A DNA stretch of 64,000 nucleotides from assembly GCA_020635535.1 (NCBI GenBank), contig JACJZP010000012.1, forward strand, positions 1 to 64,000, read 5' to 3'. The notes beneath the pieces are model-generated. The model saw only the letters and a list, made by a program, of their open reading frames with translations, was not told where the DNA came from and searched no databases. This DNA comes from Flavobacteriales bacterium. Its GTDB lineage: Bacteria; Bacteroidota; Bacteroidia; UBA10329. Position 1 is the first letter of the stretch. Every line of letters starts with the position of its first letter. The position numbers and the translations under genes were made by a program. Below, one piece after another: positions 63,122 to 64,000 of this stretch.

Positions 63122-64000
63122 GTGAAAATCCTTGCGCGGTACTTTTTGGGGCTCCTTTTTTTTCTCTGTGGTGTCTACGAGCTGAATGCTCAGTCGGTGC
63201 TACCAGCAGACTCCGTCATCAGTCTTCTGCTCCAACCAGAGGTCAAGAACAAGAACCTTGAGGAACGCTTTGAAAAGATGCTCAGCGGATTGGCCGTTGA
63301 AGATGAGGTCGAAGACCGATCGAAGTTGGCAGAACTCTACTCTTTTTTAGGCACAGACCTTTGGAATCTTGGCCTTCGGGAACAATCGCTGATCTATCTT
63401 CAGAAAGGTATCGACCTCTCAAAGAGTTCTGGAGCTGACCCGCTTGCTATTTACATGCGTACCGGAACCAAAGTGGCTTATCTGTTGGCAATGGACAGTG
63501 CAGAAAGTGCGTTGGAGCTGGCATTGGGCTCTCTTGAGGCGATAAGACGGTTTGACACAACCACCATTGCCACTGCCCAGAATAACGTTGGCTTATGTTA
63601 CTTGAAATTGAATGAATTCGAATTGGCCAAAGCGTACTTCGATTCTTCGCTTGTAGCCATGGATCGTATTTGGCGCGGTCGCCCCAAACCGTTCTATCTG
63701 GAATTAGCAGTGAGGAATAATCTTGCCGATAATGAAGCAAGAAACGGCCGATTGGACCAAGCGATCGAGTTGGTTTCACAGAATCTGGACATGATCAGGC
63801 AACGCGAGAACAAGGATGATTACTGGTGCTCCAAATACGTGAGTTACAGTCTGGAAAAATCCAAGTTGGAAATTCATAATGGAAATTGGAATGCCGCCAT
63901 CACACCACTGGACAGTTTGCGTTCATATTTCAGCAAGCATCCTGAAATGCAGACCAAGAAACATGCATTGAGCATTGCAGAGATGGAGTACGAATTGGCG
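63122..64000 (+). CDS. TPR sensor-regulator, copy B (3' truncated)
   Basis: 293 codons to the window edge, frame intact. It starts at GTG 63122, which aligns with the ATG of copy A. Signal peptide (ending LNAQ) and TPR repeats (LAELYSFLGTDLWNLGLREQ) match copy A along their length, for example MLSGLAVEDEVEDRSKLAEL against ALLGGLAVEEDVSNQEKLAQ and WCSKYVSYSLEKSKLE against WCSKLVNYSIRKARLE. The transmembrane helix and HTH seen in copy A should lie beyond the edge. It is divergent from the large fibre gene and is expected to regulate it. Confidence 0.82.
   Translation, partial: MKILARYFLGLLFFLCGVYELNAQSVLPADSVISLLLQPEVKNKNLEERFEKMLSGLAVEDEVEDRSKLAELYSFLGTDLWNLGLREQSLIYLQKGIDLSKSSGADPLAIYMRTGTKVAYLLAMDSAESALELALGSLEAIRRFDTTTIATAQNNVGLCYLKLNEFELAKAYFDSSLVAMDRIWRGRPKPFYLELAVRNNLADNEARNGRLDQAIELVSQNLDMIRQRENKDDYWCSKYVSYSLEKSKLEIHNGNWNAAITPLDSLRSYFSKHPEMQTKKHALSIAEMEYELA

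Overview
The window comes from a Bacteroidota chromosome, most likely a member of Flavobacteriales (the order is inference). The evidence is direct: three proteins end in gliding-motility-associated type B sorting domains of the type IX secretion system (T9SS), and about eight more end in type A sorting domains or similar C-termini. There are two PorP/SprF proteins, a giant SprB-type adhesin, a DarA/DarB dialkylresorcinol (flexirubin-type) locus, a tandem SiaB plus SiaC switch, and several perfect matches to the Bacteroidota -7 promoter element TAnnTTTG. There is no rRNA, CRISPR array, integrase, transposase or prophage core. One tRNA is present, tRNA-Ala(GGC).

Layout. 1-5 kb (minus strand): a truncated beta-propeller T9SS cargo, an S74-chaperone surface protein and a Wzx/MATE-type flippase. 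5-15 kb: a PorP/SprF gene and a 3079-residue adhesin of about 34 SprB repeats, forming a secretor/adhesin pair. 15-18.5 kb: three small T9SS cargo proteins, two of them tandem paralogues, and an unlisted 43-residue gene with its own terminator. 18.6-21.6 kb (plus): darA, darB, a hotdog dehydratase and an acyl carrier protein, preceded by a cluster of three identical octamers. 21.6-24.4 kb: a DUF4476 protein, a DMT transporter and a deoxyhypusine-synthase-like enzyme. 24.4-32.7 kb (plus): six tightly packed genes making three collagen-like surface proteins (one with a phage-tail-fibre-like HxH head), a type B T9SS protein, a PorP/SprF protein and a collagen-like S74 protein. This is the best candidate for an undescribed surface-fibre system. 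32.8-41 kb: acs, a GxxExxY cassette, polA, a lipoprotein, a beta-propeller protein and a DinB protein. 41-47 kb: a TPR protein, a double-SiaB/SiaC/PP2C partner-switch operon with acylphosphatase, a TlpA-like lipoprotein and ferritin. 47-51 kb: a large Ig/PKD T9SS protein, a fructosamine-kinase-family protein and tRNA-Ala. 51-64 kb: two copies of one arrangement, in which surface-protein genes read left from a short intergenic region and a TPR-LuxR-type regulator reads right. Both intergenic regions carry a TGTCTA/TAGACA inverted repeat and an identical TAGCTTTG promoter element.

The common theme is cell-surface construction: T9SS cargo, PorP/SprF partners, trimeric collagen-like and YadA-like fibres and their likely regulators, set among ordinary housekeeping genes. 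A tract near 59.5-60.1 kb is full of small frameshifts inside a collagen repeat. It looks like a consensus error rather than biology, and splits one large gene into pieces. All functional statements rest on motif reading; no database search was possible.
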